In this document: positions 10,810 through 23,305 of the stretch, piece after piece | Layout: every line of letters starts with the position of its first letter | Numbering within the stretch: position 1 is the stretch's first letter | Program-made: the position numbers and the translations under genes | DNA from: Cryptomeria japonica | Taxonomy: Eukaryota > Streptophyta > Pinopsida > Cupressales > Cupressaceae | Length of the DNA stretch: 60,000 bases | Assembly: GCF_030272615.1 (NCBI RefSeq) | Contig: NC_081414.1 | Coordinates: 527,975,137-528,035,136, forward strand | Direction: 5' to 3' | Notes under the pieces: generated by a model | What the model was told of the DNA's origin: nothing | The model's input: only the letters and a program-made list of their open reading frames with translations | The model's database searches: none

Positions 10810-13800
10810 ATGTCTACTAACTATTTCAGGAAGGACAGTCCTAAATTTGATGGAACAAACTATGGAATATGGAAGATCAGAATGGAGACACATTTGAATT
10901 GCATTGGAAAGGACATTTGGGAAGTTACAAAGAATGGTTATACTGATCCTACTCCCAGTCAGCCTAATCCACCTACCTTAGGAAAAGATGAGGAAAATGA
11001 TTGCAAAGCTAGAGAAGCACTTTTGAGCATATTATCAGATCAACAAATCATGGGATTATCAGATAGATCAATTGCTAAAACTATTTGGGATCACTTGGAA
11101 ACATTGAATGAAGGAGATTCCACAGTCAAAATTGCAAAACTTGAAAGATTCCTGGTCAGGTATGAAAATCTGAAAATGGAAGAAGATGAAAGGATTTATG
11201 CTTTTATGGAAAGAGTAAATGAAATTGTTTTGGGTATTGAATGTTGTGGAGGAACCTTAAGTGAAGATGAAATTGTTTCAAAAGTTTTAAGAGGATTTCC
11301 ACCAACATATAAAATGAAAGTTACTACTATAAATGAGTTGAGAACAATGCCTAATACATCAGTAACTAGGGATACATTGATTGGAAAACTTTCAGCTTTT
11401 GAAATTGAGGAATTTGGTCCTGTTGCTACTATAAAGAGATTTATCTTTTAAGGAATCAACATCATCTACACCATCATTTGACAAGTCTGATTGGAAAGCC
11501 TTTTATGCAAGAGAACTTGAGGAAAACAGAAGAGAAAATGAAGAACTTGAAGCACTATTTGCAAGGAAAATGCCTAAAGGTCCAGTTGGAAGTAAGTATG
11601 AAGGTAAAACACCCTTTAAAAGTTTTAACTGTAATAAGATTGGTCATATGGCTTCTAGATGCCCTGAATATAAGAGATACAAATTTAAGAAGAATAAAGA
11701 TAAATCTTGTTATCTTGTTGATGAAGGAGTCACTGATGATTCTGAAGAAGATCCGACAGACAATGGATGGGTTTTTGTTTCTATAACAAAATATCAACTG
11801 GCACCTACTGTTCAATCGGTAGAATAGTCCTTGGCAGCTAAAATTGAAGTTAAGGATGAATGTATCATTGATTCAGGATGCTCACATCATATGATTGATG
11901 ATAAAAGCAAATTCTTGACTTTTCAGGAATATAATGGAGGTCTAGTAAGATTTGGAGATGACAAAGCTTGTTTGATCAAAGGTAAAGGTACAATATCTCT
12001 TGATGGTACGCATAATACTTACAATGTTTACTATGTAGAAGGTTTAAAGCATAATCTTTTGAGTGTTGGTCAATTAGTTGAGAAAGGATTTCAGTTATAA
12101 TTCAAAAATGGTAAATGCAAAATTATGAACAGAATTGAATTTATAATTGCAACCGGTAATCAAACTAGAGGTAATATCTTTCATTTGAATAACAGTGAAA
12201 AGACATGCTTGATTGCACATATTGATGAAAGTTGGCTATGGCATAAGAGACTCTGTCATGTAAATTTTGTTTGCATGGTAAAAATTAGTACCACTAAGGC
12301 AGTTAGAGATTTACCTAAGATTGTCAAACCTCACAATCTGGTATGTAAGGAATGTCAATTTGGAAAACAAGTTAGAGCATCTTTTAAAAGTATTCCAGAA
12401 AAATCAAATAATGCTCTTGACTTAATTCACACCAATTAATGTGGTCCAGCTAGAACTAAAAGCTTACAAGGTGATAGATATTTCATGCTAATCATTGATG
12501 AATACTCTAGAATGTGTTGGGTTACTTTTCTCAGAGAAAAAACAGAAGCACTTGGAAAGTTCAAACTATTCAAAGCAATGGTAGAGAATGAAACCGGCAG
12601 GAAAATAAAATATCTGAGATCAGATCAAGGAGGAGAATTTACATCTAAGTAATTTAATGCATTCTGTGAAGTGAATGGAATCAGAAGATAGTTATCAACA
12701 CCCCGGACACCACAACAATATGGGGTTGTAGAAAGGAAAAACAGAACTATCTTGGATGTAGCTAGAAGTATGTTATCTGAAGCAAATCTACCACATGTAT
12801 ATTGGAGAGAGGCAATAAGCACAACGGTCTACACATTCAACAAAGTTCACATCAAAGGAGAAACCAGTAAGACCCCTCATGAACTATGGTTTGGTATTAC
12901 TCCTACTCTTAAATATTTCAAAATATTTGGAAGTAAATGCTATATTAGAAGAGATAAGTATATTGGCAAATTTGATCCTAGAAGTGATGAAGGAATATTT
13001 CTTGGTTATTCATCTAAGAGAAAGGCATATAGATGTTTTAACAAGAGATTGCAGAAAATTGTTGAGAGTACAAATGTAAAGATTGATGAACAATTTAGAG
13101 GAACTTCAAGGTATATAGACTCTGAACCAGCAACAGAAATATTGGCAAATGAACCTACATTGAATCAATCGGTAAAAAATGAAGATCTAGTTACACTAGT
13201 ATCATCTGAAAAATCCACTGTAACTGAGGAACAACAACAAACAAAGACACCTCGGTATGTAAGACTGAATCACTTTGAAGATCAGATAATTGGAAACACG
13301 TATAAAGGAGTTATGACAAGAGGAAGAATGGAAAATGAAGAGGTATATCTTATTTCTCAAATTGAACCATCATCAATTAATGAGGCATGTGAAGATAAAC
13401 ATTGGATTAAAGCTATGGAAGAGGAACTAGAACACATTGAGTAAAATAACACATGGACATTAGTTCCCTGGCCTAAAGATAAAAATGTGATTGGAACAAA
13501 ATTGGTATTCAGAAACAAACTCAATGAAGATGGTAAGGTAATCAGAAATAAAGAAAGATTAGTCTGTAAGGGATATTCTTAGAAAGAAGGAATTGATTAT
13601 AATGAAACCTTTGCACCGGTAGCTAGAATTGAGGTAGTCAAATTATTCCTGGCTTTTGCAGCACACAAGAACTACAAAGTATATCAAATGGATATTAAAT
13701 GTGCATTTTTGAATGAAGATCTTGAAGAAGAAGTTTACATTGAGCAACCTGATGGATTTTCTTTGACAGATAACAAAGATATGGTTTGCAGGTTAAGAAA

Positions 13801-14899
13801 AGCTTTGTATGGGTTGAAGCAAGCTCCAAGAGCTTGGTATGCAAGATTGGATAAGTATCTTTTGAAGATTGGTTTTTCTAAAGGTAATGCTAACAACAAC
13901 TTATACTACAAAGTGACTAATGATGACATCTTGGTTATAGAATTTTTTGTTGATGATATAATCTTTGGAGGAGAAGATGGATTATGTAAAGACTTTTCTA
14001 TTGAAATGCAACAAGAATTTGAAATGTCTATGATTGCGGAGATAAAATTCTTTTTAGGATTGCAGATTTCACAGACTGATAAAGGTATATTCTTGAGTCA
14101 ATCCAAGTACTTGAAGGAGTTACTAAAGAAATTCTGGATGGAGAACTCTAAATCGGTAAGCACACCTATGACTACAAATGACAAATTATCACTAAGGGAT
14201 GAATCTACACTTGTTAATTCGACTAGGTACAAATCTATGATAGGAGGCCTATTGTATTTGAGACAAACAAGACCTGATATTATGAATGCAGTATGTATTG
14301 TTTCAAGATTTCAGAGGAATCCTAGAGAAAATCATGAATCATCAGTAAAAAAGATTTTCCAGTACTTACAAGGCACTACAAATCTTGGTTTATGGTATCC
14401 TAGAGATGAAAACTTTGAATTATGTGCATACACAGATGCAAATTAGGCAGGAGATGTGGATGAGAGAAAAAGAACCACCGGTAGAGCATTTTTTCTTGGC
14501 AACAGATTAATTTCTTGGTTGAGTAAGAAACAAAGTTGTACATCTTTATCAACAACTGAATCAGAATATGTTGCAACAACAACTAACTGTACATAGGTAT
14601 TATGACTTAAGCAAATGTTAAAGGACATAAAGGTAAAATGCAAGGAACCCATAACTATCTATTGTGATAACACTACAACAATTGATATATATAAGAATCT
14701 GGTATTACATTCTAAAACTAAACATGTTTCTATCAAACTGAATTTTCTGAAAGAGAATGTTGAAGCAAAAGAAGTAAAACTGGTTTATGTGAATACTAAA
14801 GAGCAAATTGCGGATATTTTCACTAAACCTTTGCCTAAGGAGACCTTTAAATATCTTAGAGATCATCTTGGGGTCATACCCCCACCAGTAGACACTTAG
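10810..14899 (+). pseudogene. Copia B gag-pol polyprotein, broken
   Basis: Gag opens at the ATG at 10810 (FRKDSPKFDGTNYGIWKIRM) and is open to 11451, where a frameshift moves to a second frame. That frame can be followed from about 11455 to the final TAG at 14897-14899. Domains in order: zinc knuckle with first Cys replaced by Ser (SFNCNKIGHMASRC), protease IDSGCSHHM, GAG-pre-integrase WHKRLCH, integrase core (LRSDQGGEF, VVERKN), reverse transcriptase (MDIKCAFLNEDLEEEVYIEQP, FVDDIIF in place of YVDD), RNase H (AYTDAN, LSTTESEYVA-type). In-frame stops lie at 11825, 12098, 12437, 12650, 12689, 13442, 13580, 14444, 14594 and 14603; many read as CAA, CAG or TGG with a single transition. No product is expected. 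Confidence 0.92.
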
Positions 14900-15308
14900 A
14901 TAGTTGATGTTTGTCATCAACTGATAGAATTAATAGAGAAATCTTTTACTCTGGCTTTGATGAGAAAGCTACTTCTCAGGGGGAGTAGTTGGTATACTGA
15001 ATTGGTTGGTATTTTGTATTTACATCTAGTTTTTTATTGGCTTTGGCATTTGATGTCAAAGGGGGAGAGATATCTATGGAAAAACACATTATCTTTTGGG
15101 GAGAGATATCTATGGAAAAACACATTATCTTTTGGGGAGAGATTATTCATTGGGGAAGAAATTGTTACTTTGAGATGATTGATTACTCTCTGCATCTGAA
15201 TTTTGATTTCTGGTTATGATCTCTTTTTGGGAGATTGTTGGTTTTTGGTATTTGGCATTTTTGTTTGGCACTTTGATGGTTTTTCCATCTTGTCTTGCCA
15301 TCAATGCC
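14900..15308 (+). other. 3' untranslated region of Copia B with a 37-bp duplication
   Basis: Non-coding stretch between the polyprotein stop and the polypurine tract. It contains CTCAGGGGGAGTAGTTGG near 14977, a motif also seen upstream of the E polypurine tract. A perfect 37-bp unit beginning GAGAGATATCTATGG repeats twice at 15065-15138, with the start of a third copy. Confidence 0.8.
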
Positions 15309-15320
15309 AAAGGGGGAGAT
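15309..15320 (+). other. Polypurine tract of Copia B
   Basis: AAAGGGGGAGAT lies immediately before the 3' LTR. The surrounding bases (CCATCAATGCCAAAGGGGGA) are nearly identical to the corresponding site in element E. Confidence 0.88.
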
Positions 15321-16389
15321 TGTTGGTATTTTGACATGGTTTTGTCATTGATGTCAACACCTACTAACACTTATCAACTCTGGCACTTTGAAGAATCGAC
15401 AATGTTCACCGGCAAGCAAGTGACTTATGCACAATCACTGGTATCTGGTACACCGATAGGATATGATGATCATCGACACTCGGAATGGCATGAAAAACCC
15501 CTGGTTATGTCGAAGACATCATTTGGACACTTTGTCTTGGAGGTTTTTTCATTGGCATATTCGTGTTTGCATATTTGTTGTTACAAACAAATAGGTCCAA
15601 GTTATACACTGACAGACTTATCTATTCTAGATCAGCATGACACGCTATGGAGATGTTTTATTATTATTATAAATGCATCAAGCTGACATGTTGAATCGGT
15701 TATTGCATCGGATATTTTTTTATTTGTAAATTGATTTTATTGTAATATCCTTTAGAGCTGACCAACTAAAATTGGTCTTAGGTTATGATATAAATGTAAG
15801 ATCTTATATGTAAGATCAAGTGTGGAATAAAAAGGATGAAATAATTCGATATATGCGAGAATAAGTAGAGCTTTACACATAGACATCATTTGAAGGTGAA
15901 GCAAGGTTTTTGTGAAGACAATCAGAACTACACCGGTACTTAATCCAGCATAGTTAGATGCTATTTTGAGCAGTACATCCTTATTGGATTTAACCATCCA
16001 ATTGTAGTTAGTGTGACTCCTATTTGTGCTTGAGCAGTGAGCTCTAGGTGCTTGGTCTTTTTGCATGTGCAGACCCCATTTGTATACACATACTATCTGC
16101 AGTAGTATCATCTGATTGTGGGTAAGGTTTCTCACAGTGGTTTTTCCCCTTACAAGGTTTCCACGTACAAATATTGGTGTTATGTGTTGTGGATGTCATT
16201 GTCTTTCTATTTCATGGATTAATCTTTATTGGTACTGTAATTAACTGATAAAACTGTCTACCGACATAAAAGTTTTGTTTACCGGTATTAAGCATTAAGG
16301 TTGGTTAATTTGTATTTGGTTTGAATTTACTTGAAAACTAATTCACCCCCCCCCCCCCCCCCCACTCTCAGTTGTCTTCGGACCTAACA
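15321..16389 (+). mobile_element. 3' LTR of Copia B
   Basis: Starts TGTTGGTATTTTGAC and ends GACCTAACA (1,069 bp), followed by the target duplication CATAA. Its run of C near 16346-16363 is much longer than in the 5' LTR. Confidence 0.93.
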
Positions 16390-16394
16390 CATAA

Positions 16395-17403
16395 AGAGTC
16401 AACAAGGCCATCATTGACATTAATAATGATTGTGATAAGATAGATTCATCTAGATTAGGGATTGTTCAATTATCACTCTAGGGTGTGCTATAATTTGTGG
16501 CTTGGGAATTTGTATATTAGCAATGGAAAGATAATTTGAATATTCTTACAAAGGACTACACTCTTATAATGATGTCAAAGATAAAAAAGAAAAAATTAAA
16601 CATGAACCTTCCCTCAAGAAAATTGCTAACAAATGATGATGACCAGTGTAAAAATTCAACTCATTAAATGATGCAAATTTTATAAAACTAAACTCAAGTA
16701 TCAACATCAAGTATTGACATTCCCTTATTGACATTCCCTTATTCCATTATTGACCAGGCCTAGATGAGGACAATACATACCTAGGTTAGCTCATATATTA
16801 TAAACATTATGTATCAATCCTTCATCCACAAATTATAAGAGTTTTCAACTAAAGATCTGTAATAAGTAGATATCTAATGGCCCCCACCTCATATCATGCT
16901 TCATTTAATTTAATTAATTAATTTAAACTATTTCATTTTAATTAATTTATAAGAAATTATTTAGTTGAAAGAGGATGGATTAAGTAATGAATATTAAAAT
17001 GATAATAGATATTGGTGGATAACATTAATAATATAATAATAATAATGAATTTATGTGTAACACTATCTTATAAATAATATAAACATTATTCATTAAAAAA
17101 TGTGTGCACTTATTTATTAAATACAAGGATTAATATATCCTATTAAATTTTAATTTATGTTCATTAAATAATAACTAATTTAGATAAATAAGTTTAGATT
17201 TGTTATTCTTGTTTTCATTTTTGTGTGAAAATAAGGTAACTCCTACGATTTTTTCTTAAATTCGTTTTCATTTATCTAAGTTGTGAGTTTTGAAGCATTT
17301 TTGTCACTTCACTTGTCATTGAACACTTTATGTTCAATCTTGAAAATCTCGTCTTCTTAGTTAAAATTCAATTTTTAACTTGAGAGTGATTTTTTCTAGT
17401 TTT
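16395..17403. other. AT-rich intergenic DNA, no feature seen
   Basis: Continuation of the DNA into which B inserted. Strongly AT-rich around 16910-17160. No domain, LTR terminus or array was recognised. It may contain the left edge of the unit that holds F. Confidence 0.5.
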
Positions 17404-18198
17404 GGTGCAAAGTTGGGGTTTAAGTCCCACTCTACACCATTTTGAGCATTTAAGTGTAAAATCAGGTTTTAAGTCCGAATTTACACTTGTAAGTCCTTTT
17501 TTGATGTAAATTGGACTTACAAGTCCGATTTACACCTCTAAAGGCATGATGATGCAAATCAGACTTATAAGTCTAGTTTACATTATTATGATGCATGATT
17601 TGGCATGATTTCTCATTTATTGGTTTGAGAGTTTGATTTATATCGGGTTTCTTCCATCTCTTTATTGTCAATTGGTTCCCTTTTTTGTTCTCATTATTCA
17701 TAAGGAGATTCAGAAGGTGCTTGAATACTTTTCTAATCGGATTTGCTAAAAAATCTGGTATGTTTTTTGTTCTTCTCTTTGTGATTTTCTGCTGTCAGAT
17801 TTTGATATTAAATATATACACATTGAAGTTTTCTCCAGTATGCATATTGTTGATATTTGTATTATTGATTGTTGTCAATCCCTAGTTTTGGTGTGGTGTC
17901 GGATTGGAGACCCGACCCACATCATTGTTTTCCTTGTTTTTTTGTAGCTTTGCATGGTGTGAAGATGGGTTTTGAACTTGACACACACTGTAGCAAATAG
18001 CTACAATGTGTGTCGGGTTCAAACTCGAACTATACTCCTTTTAAACACTTTGTACGCTACTCTTTCTATGGTGTGTGGTGGGGTTATAACCCTCCATACA
18101 CCAAAGCCTTGCTTGATGGTGTGTGGTTGGGTTACAAACTCGCCACCCACCATCACTATTGTGTTTCACCCATGCGGTGTCGGTCGGGTTTACAACCC
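17404..18198. repeat. Palindrome array, left part (about 10 dyad units)
   Basis: A series of imperfect ~32-35-bp palindromes. Approximate units: 17404-17438, 17452-17488, 17503-17537, 17551-17583, 17890-17923, 17952-17988, 18007-18037, 18070-18102, 18118-18151 and a half unit 18176-18198. Each begins GTGY(A/G), has a central GGGTT/GACTT ... AAGTC/AACCC dyad and ends in CACC or CACA. A separate hairpin, CACACTGTAGC ... GCTACAATGTG, sits at 17984-18012. A gap at 17584-17889 contains no unit. The array resumes at 24204 after Copia C. Confidence 0.8.
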
Positions 18199-19093
18199 TA
18201 TTGGGAAAAATGGTGTCTCAACCTTGCATTTACATGAGGTTACTATTTATAGTAAATTTTCATTTGAGCATGAAATGGTGTGAATTATCCCTAAAGCTTG
18301 TGGTTGGCTATATAAGAATTCTTGTAAAGTTGCGTTGCACTTGATCACACCAAGTTTTGGAGATATTACATTTTCCATTTTGGAGGGGTGCAATGAAAGA
18401 TTTAAATTTAATTTTGAGGACTTTAGAGGCCTTGAAATGCCATGAAAAGTGGGCATAAGTGGTGTATCAGATGAAAAGGCAAAAGAGCACTTCGCGAGCT
18501 TTCTGGTGCTTCAAATAGTTGGTCAATAAGACAGACGGTTCTCAAGTTATGGCCTCCAGAAGTTTGTACTCCTGAAATAGGAAATATAAATTACATCGAA
18601 CACATAAATGAGCTGTAAAAGGGAGGGACACATGTTGATGTGTGTTTTAACATGTCATAGGGAATCTAGAAGGGAGATAAGGTTGGCTACACCTTATTGG
18701 GTGCTTTTAGCCCATGGTTTTGTAATACTGTTTGATGATTTCTTGTATTGTATCTCCTATATATGTGGTGTGTGAGATAGAGGTTGTGTGTAAGAGTCTT
18801 ATGGCTATTGAGTTACCTTTGAATCTCTGATTAGTGGTACTCCTACGAAGAGCTTGATCTGCAAGTATATTGTAATCATATTTTGATTGCTAAATAATAT
18901 ATTGGGCAACTTTTGGAGTGTGGGGTTTTTATCTTGAAAGGGTTTTCCCCATGTAAATCACTGTGTTATGGTTTGAATGTTATTATGTATATTTCTATAT
19001 TTTGTAACTATTGTGACGATCTGTAAAAAAAAAATTATTACCCTCCTCTCAAGGTTAGTGTAGGAAGTTGTTCTGCTACTTAACTTCCTTGCA
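18199..19093 (+). mobile_element. 5' LTR of Copia C
   Basis: Begins TATTGGGAAAAATGG (TG mutated to TA) and ends TTCCTTGCA (895 bp). It contains CTCCTATATATG near 18755, a TATA-type promoter. Aligns end to end with 23306-24199. Confidence 0.9.
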
Positions 19094-19095
19094 AG

Positions 19096-19108
19096 TGGTA
19101 TTAGAGTT
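19096..19108 (+). other. Primer-binding site of Copia C
   Basis: TGGTATTAGAGTT, two bases after the LTR. This is the Met-tRNA type site TGGTATCAGAGC with a C-to-T change and a diverged end. Confidence 0.85.
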
Positions 19109-19218
19109 TGATCACCTTTGGTTTCAGTTGTGGGTTGTTGGATTTTTTTGAACTATTCTAGATTTGAGTGGGAGCTTGTGCAGAAAACACTTTTTGATCT
19201 TGTTGTAGGAATTTTCAG

Positions 19219-22200
19219 ATGGCAAGTTTGTAAGGGAGAATGTAGATGGAGAAATTTAATGGAACGAATTTTGAGATGTGGAAGCTGAAGATGGAAGATC
19301 TGCTAATAGATCAAGATCTGTGGGATGTTGTTGATGCGAATATTTAAAGACCCTAAGATCCTATTCCAATTGATCAGTATAATGTTATGAACTAAAAATC
19401 CAAGGGTCTAATCAGACTGTGCCTGGCAGACTCTAATCTGATCAATATCCACGAAGAAAACTTTGCAAAGAAGCTATGGAATAATCTTGGTGAAATTTAT
19501 CAAGCAAAATCTTTATTAATTCAAATTTTCTTAAGGAAGAAATTATATTCCTTGAAGATGGAAGAGGGTAGATGAATTGAAAACCACCTAGAAGCATTCA
19601 ATATGTTGGTGGTTCAATTAGTATTTGTTGGTGTTAAGATGGATGAAGAGGATAAATGCCAGATCTTGCTTTGTTCTTTGCCCGATTCGTGAGATTCTCT
19701 TGTTATGACTATCGATAGTACTTTTGTTGTTTTGAAATTTGAAGATGTGGTGGGTTTTCTACTTGGTGAAGAGATGTAGATGAAGGATTCCATCGATTCA
19801 AAGGAAGCCCTAACTATTCGTGGAAAACCTAAGGAGAAAGGCAAGAAGAATGAGAAGCGTGATAAGTCCAAATCTAGAGGGAGATTGAAATCTCTTGGAA
19901 AGTCCAAAGTCATTTGCTGGAATTGTGGTAAACTAGGTCACATCCATAAGGACTGCAAAGAAGAAAAGAAGGAAAAGAAAGAGTTCGATTCTAATTTTGA
20001 GTTTGAGAAGGAAGATGGTGGTGCATTCATTACAACTTTGGCAACTCATGCAGGTAATGATGCTTGGTTAATTGACTCAGGTGCATCTTTTCATATGACT
20101 TCCAATAGGGATTGGTTTTCTGAATATGAAGAATTTAATGGAGGTAAGGTGTACTTGGGTGATGATTCATATTTAGACATTGTTGAATGAGGTAAAGTTA
20201 GAATTAGGTTTTTTTTGCTAAAATAAAAAGGATTAATGGTGTGCTACATATCCCTGTATCAAAACAAATTTTTCTATCTATGAGCAAACTGATAGATGCT
20301 TGTGTGCAGGTAGTTTTTCTAAAGTAGGATGTAAGATGATTAAGGGTTCTATGGTAATTGCTAGAGGTGTCAGGTTTGACACTTTGTATAAGCTAGACAC
20401 ATACACTATTGAGTGTAATAACACTTCTGTAAAAAGTAAATTTGTGCATACTTCATTGGAAGATTTGAGAGTTTCACCTTCAACAAATGGAAATGGCTTT
20501 TGGGTACCTAAGAGTGCTCTTTCTTCTAAAGAAAAGTTACCTACAGAGAAGACTATGTTATGGCACCAGAGGCTTGGCCACATTGGAGAAAAGGGTCTAA
20601 GGACCTTGAAAAATAAAAACCTTGTTGAACGTTTGAATGATTGTAATCTTGACTTTGAATTCTGTGAGCATTACATTTATGGAAAATAAAACCGCGTTCA
20701 TTTTTACTCAAGTTCTCATAAAACTTGTGGTGTTTTGGATTTTATTCATTATGATGTGTTTGGTTATGTAGATGTTCCTTCGATTCAAAAATCCACATAT
20801 TATGTTTCATTTATTGATGTTTTTAGTAGAAGAACATGGGTATATTTTCTAAAGAGTAAATCTGAAGTTTTTAGTCGATTTAAAGAATTTAAAGCAATGG
20901 TTGAGTTGTAGCCTGGAAAAAAAATTAAATGTTTGAGGACTGATAATGGTGGTGAATTTTTCTCTAATGATTTTGATAGATTTTGTAAAGACTGTGGTAT
21001 TAACAGACAGAAGAAAACTCTGTATTCTCCTTAGAAGAATGGAGTTGCAGAAAGAATGAACATGACACTAATGGAGAAGGCTAGGAGTATGCTAAGTGGT
21101 GCTAGTCTAGAACAAAAGTTTTGGGCTGAAGCTATTGCCATTATTTGTTGCCTAATTAACAGGTCTCCTACATCATCTCTTGTTGATAAAATGCCTATGG
21201 AAGCATGGTCGGGCCACAAGCCTTCTTTGAGACATCTTAGAGTTTTTGGTTGTGAGGCATATGCACATGTGCCAAAGGAGAAGCAGATAAAGTTGGAGAA
21301 CAAGGCTGTGAAATGTATCTTCATTAGGTATAGTTATGGTGTGATAGGATACAAGCTTTGGGACCCTATTGCACATAAAGTAATTCATAGTAGAAGTGTT
21401 ATTTTTAGAGAAATTAAGTCTCATTTTGTTACATTGCAGCCAAAACAGACTAAAAATGAAGATGTGATTAAATTTCCTTCTACACCTAAAAGAGTTGAAT
21501 CGAGACCCCTAGATAGGCAAGAAGTTGAGGAGAGCTCATCTAGCTTTGAATCTTTAGAAGAGGATGAAGAACCTTTAACTCAGCTTATTCAAAGGTATAC
21601 AAGACATAGACAACCACCTAAAAGGTATTCACCTGATTATTGGAGATATATTTTTTCTTTGAATACTAATGTGGATGAACCAAAATCTATAGAAGAGGCA
21701 TTAGGTATGAGTGATGCAGAATCCTTGAAGATTGCTATGGAAGAAGAAATGACAGCTTTGAAAAAGAATGATACATGAGATCTTGTACCATTGCTTGAAG
21801 GATGGAAGCTTGTTGGTTGCAAATGGGTATTCAAGAAAAAGTTTGGTTTAGATGGAAGCATTGAGAAATATAAAGCAAGGTTGGTTGCAAAAGGCTACTC
21901 TCAGGTTGAGGGTGTTTATAATGGTGAGATATTTTCTCCTGTTGCCAAAATGACATCCATTAGATTTTTGCTTTTTATTGTTGTTGCTTATGATTTAGAG
22001 GTTGAGAAAATGGATGTGAAAATTTCTTTCCTTCATGGTGATTCAGAGGAGGATATTCATATGACACAACCAAAGCACTATGTGGTGAAAGGTAAAAGTA
22101 ATTTTGTCTGTAAATTAAAGAAATCTTTGCATGGCCTCAACCAGAGTCCTAGGATGTGGTACCATAAATTTTATACATATGTGTTGAGTTTGGGACTTGA

Positions 22201-23251
22201 ACATTCTAAATCAGATCACTATGTATTATAAACCTGATGGTAATCATTTATTGTACATTGCATTGTATATTGATGATATGGTATTCATTGGTAAGGTGAA
22301 AGGTATGATTTTAGAACTAAAGTCTCAGCTCGCTGCTAAATTTGAAATGAAAGATCTTGATGCAATGAAACACATTCTTGGGATGGAAATTAGAAAAGAT
22401 ATAGAGAACAAAAAGCTATGGCTAGGCCAGAGTAAGTACGTGAGTTTAGTGTTATAGAGGTTCAACATGCAAGATTGTAGACCATTGTGTGTTCCTTTTA
22501 TAATTGGAATGAAATTAATTGCTACAGATTGTCCTACATCCCCATTGGAGATGGAAGACATAAGAAGAGTGCCTTACCAAAGTGAATTTGGAAGTTTGAT
22601 GTATGCTATAGTCTATACTAGACTAGACATTGCCCAAGCAATGGGAGTTCTATCTAGATATATGTCTAATCCTGATAGAGTTCATTGGGATGCAGTCAAA
22701 AGAGTCTTCAGATATTTGAAGGGTACCTCAGAGTATTCTTTGTGTTATCATGGTAATTTAGTTGGAGATGTGATTTCCCTTGATATTCATTGTTATGTGG
22801 ATTCAGACTGGGTAGGTGATATTGATAACAAAAGATCCACCAGTGGTTACGTGTTTACTTTATTTGGTGGTGCAATTAGTTGGATGAGTAAGTGACAGGC
22901 TATGGTTGCTTTGTCCACTACTAAAGCAGAGTATATGACAGCTACTCATGCTTGTAAAGAGGCCATTTGGTTTAAGAGACCGTGTTCAGATATGGAATAA
23001 AAGGAGTAGTGAAAGTATATTGTGATAGTCAAAGTGCGATTTTCCTTGCTAAGAACCTGTCATTTCATACCCAGACCAAGCACATTGATGTTTAGTATTA
23101 TTTTGTCAGAGATATGGTCAAAGATGGTAAGGTGAAGCTGGTCAAGGTAGAAACTTTGATGAATGTTGCAGATTATTTAACTAAGGTTGTGAGCATAGAG
23201 AAGTTTAGATGGTGTTCAGAGTTTGTGGGCCTCGTGGCCCCTATCAATTGA
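19219..23251 (+). pseudogene. Copia C gag-pol polyprotein, broken
   Basis: The likely gag start at 19219 is followed within 30 bases by stops; the frame resumes as MEKFNGTNFEMWKLKMEDLL. An intact CCHC knuckle, CWNCGKLGHIHKDC, lies near 19915. Protease: WLIDSGASFHMTS near 20070. Integrase: LWHQRLGH near 20560, CLRTDNGGEF near 20930 and NGVAERMN near 21045. Reverse transcriptase: KMDVKISFLHGDSEEDIHM near 22010 and YIDDM near 22270. RNase H: YVDSDWVGDIDNKRSTSGY near 22795 and LSTTKAEYM after a TGA. Frame changes occur at about 20200-20300, near 22200 and near 22980, with many stops. The last frame ends at 23251. Confidence 0.9.
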
Positions 23252-23295
23252 ATCATTGTGTTGATACTCCCTTTTCTCTTGTAAGGTGTTCAACA

Positions 23296-23305
23296 AGTGG
23301 GAGAA
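23296..23305 (+). other. Polypurine tract of Copia C
   Basis: AGTGGGAGAA immediately before the TG of the 3' LTR. Confidence 0.75.

Larger units (their letters stand above)
9699..16389 (+). mobile_element. Ty1/Copia element B, full length, degenerate
   Basis: Complete LTR element: 5' LTR 9699-10752, primer-binding site, gag-pol frame, polypurine tract and 3' LTR 15321-16389. A perfect 5-bp target duplication, CATAA, flanks it (9694-9698 and 16390-16394), which fixes both ends. Over about 430 compared bases the two LTRs differ by roughly 7-9% by eye, so the insertion is old. It belongs to the same family as element A, and its LTR ends, primer-binding site and polypurine tract are shared with element E. 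Confidence 0.95.

Noticed and set aside
18010-18344. Overlapping open frames of 69-103 residues
   Set aside because: They coincide with the palindrome array and the start of the C LTR. Their openness follows from the repeats, and they carry no domain.
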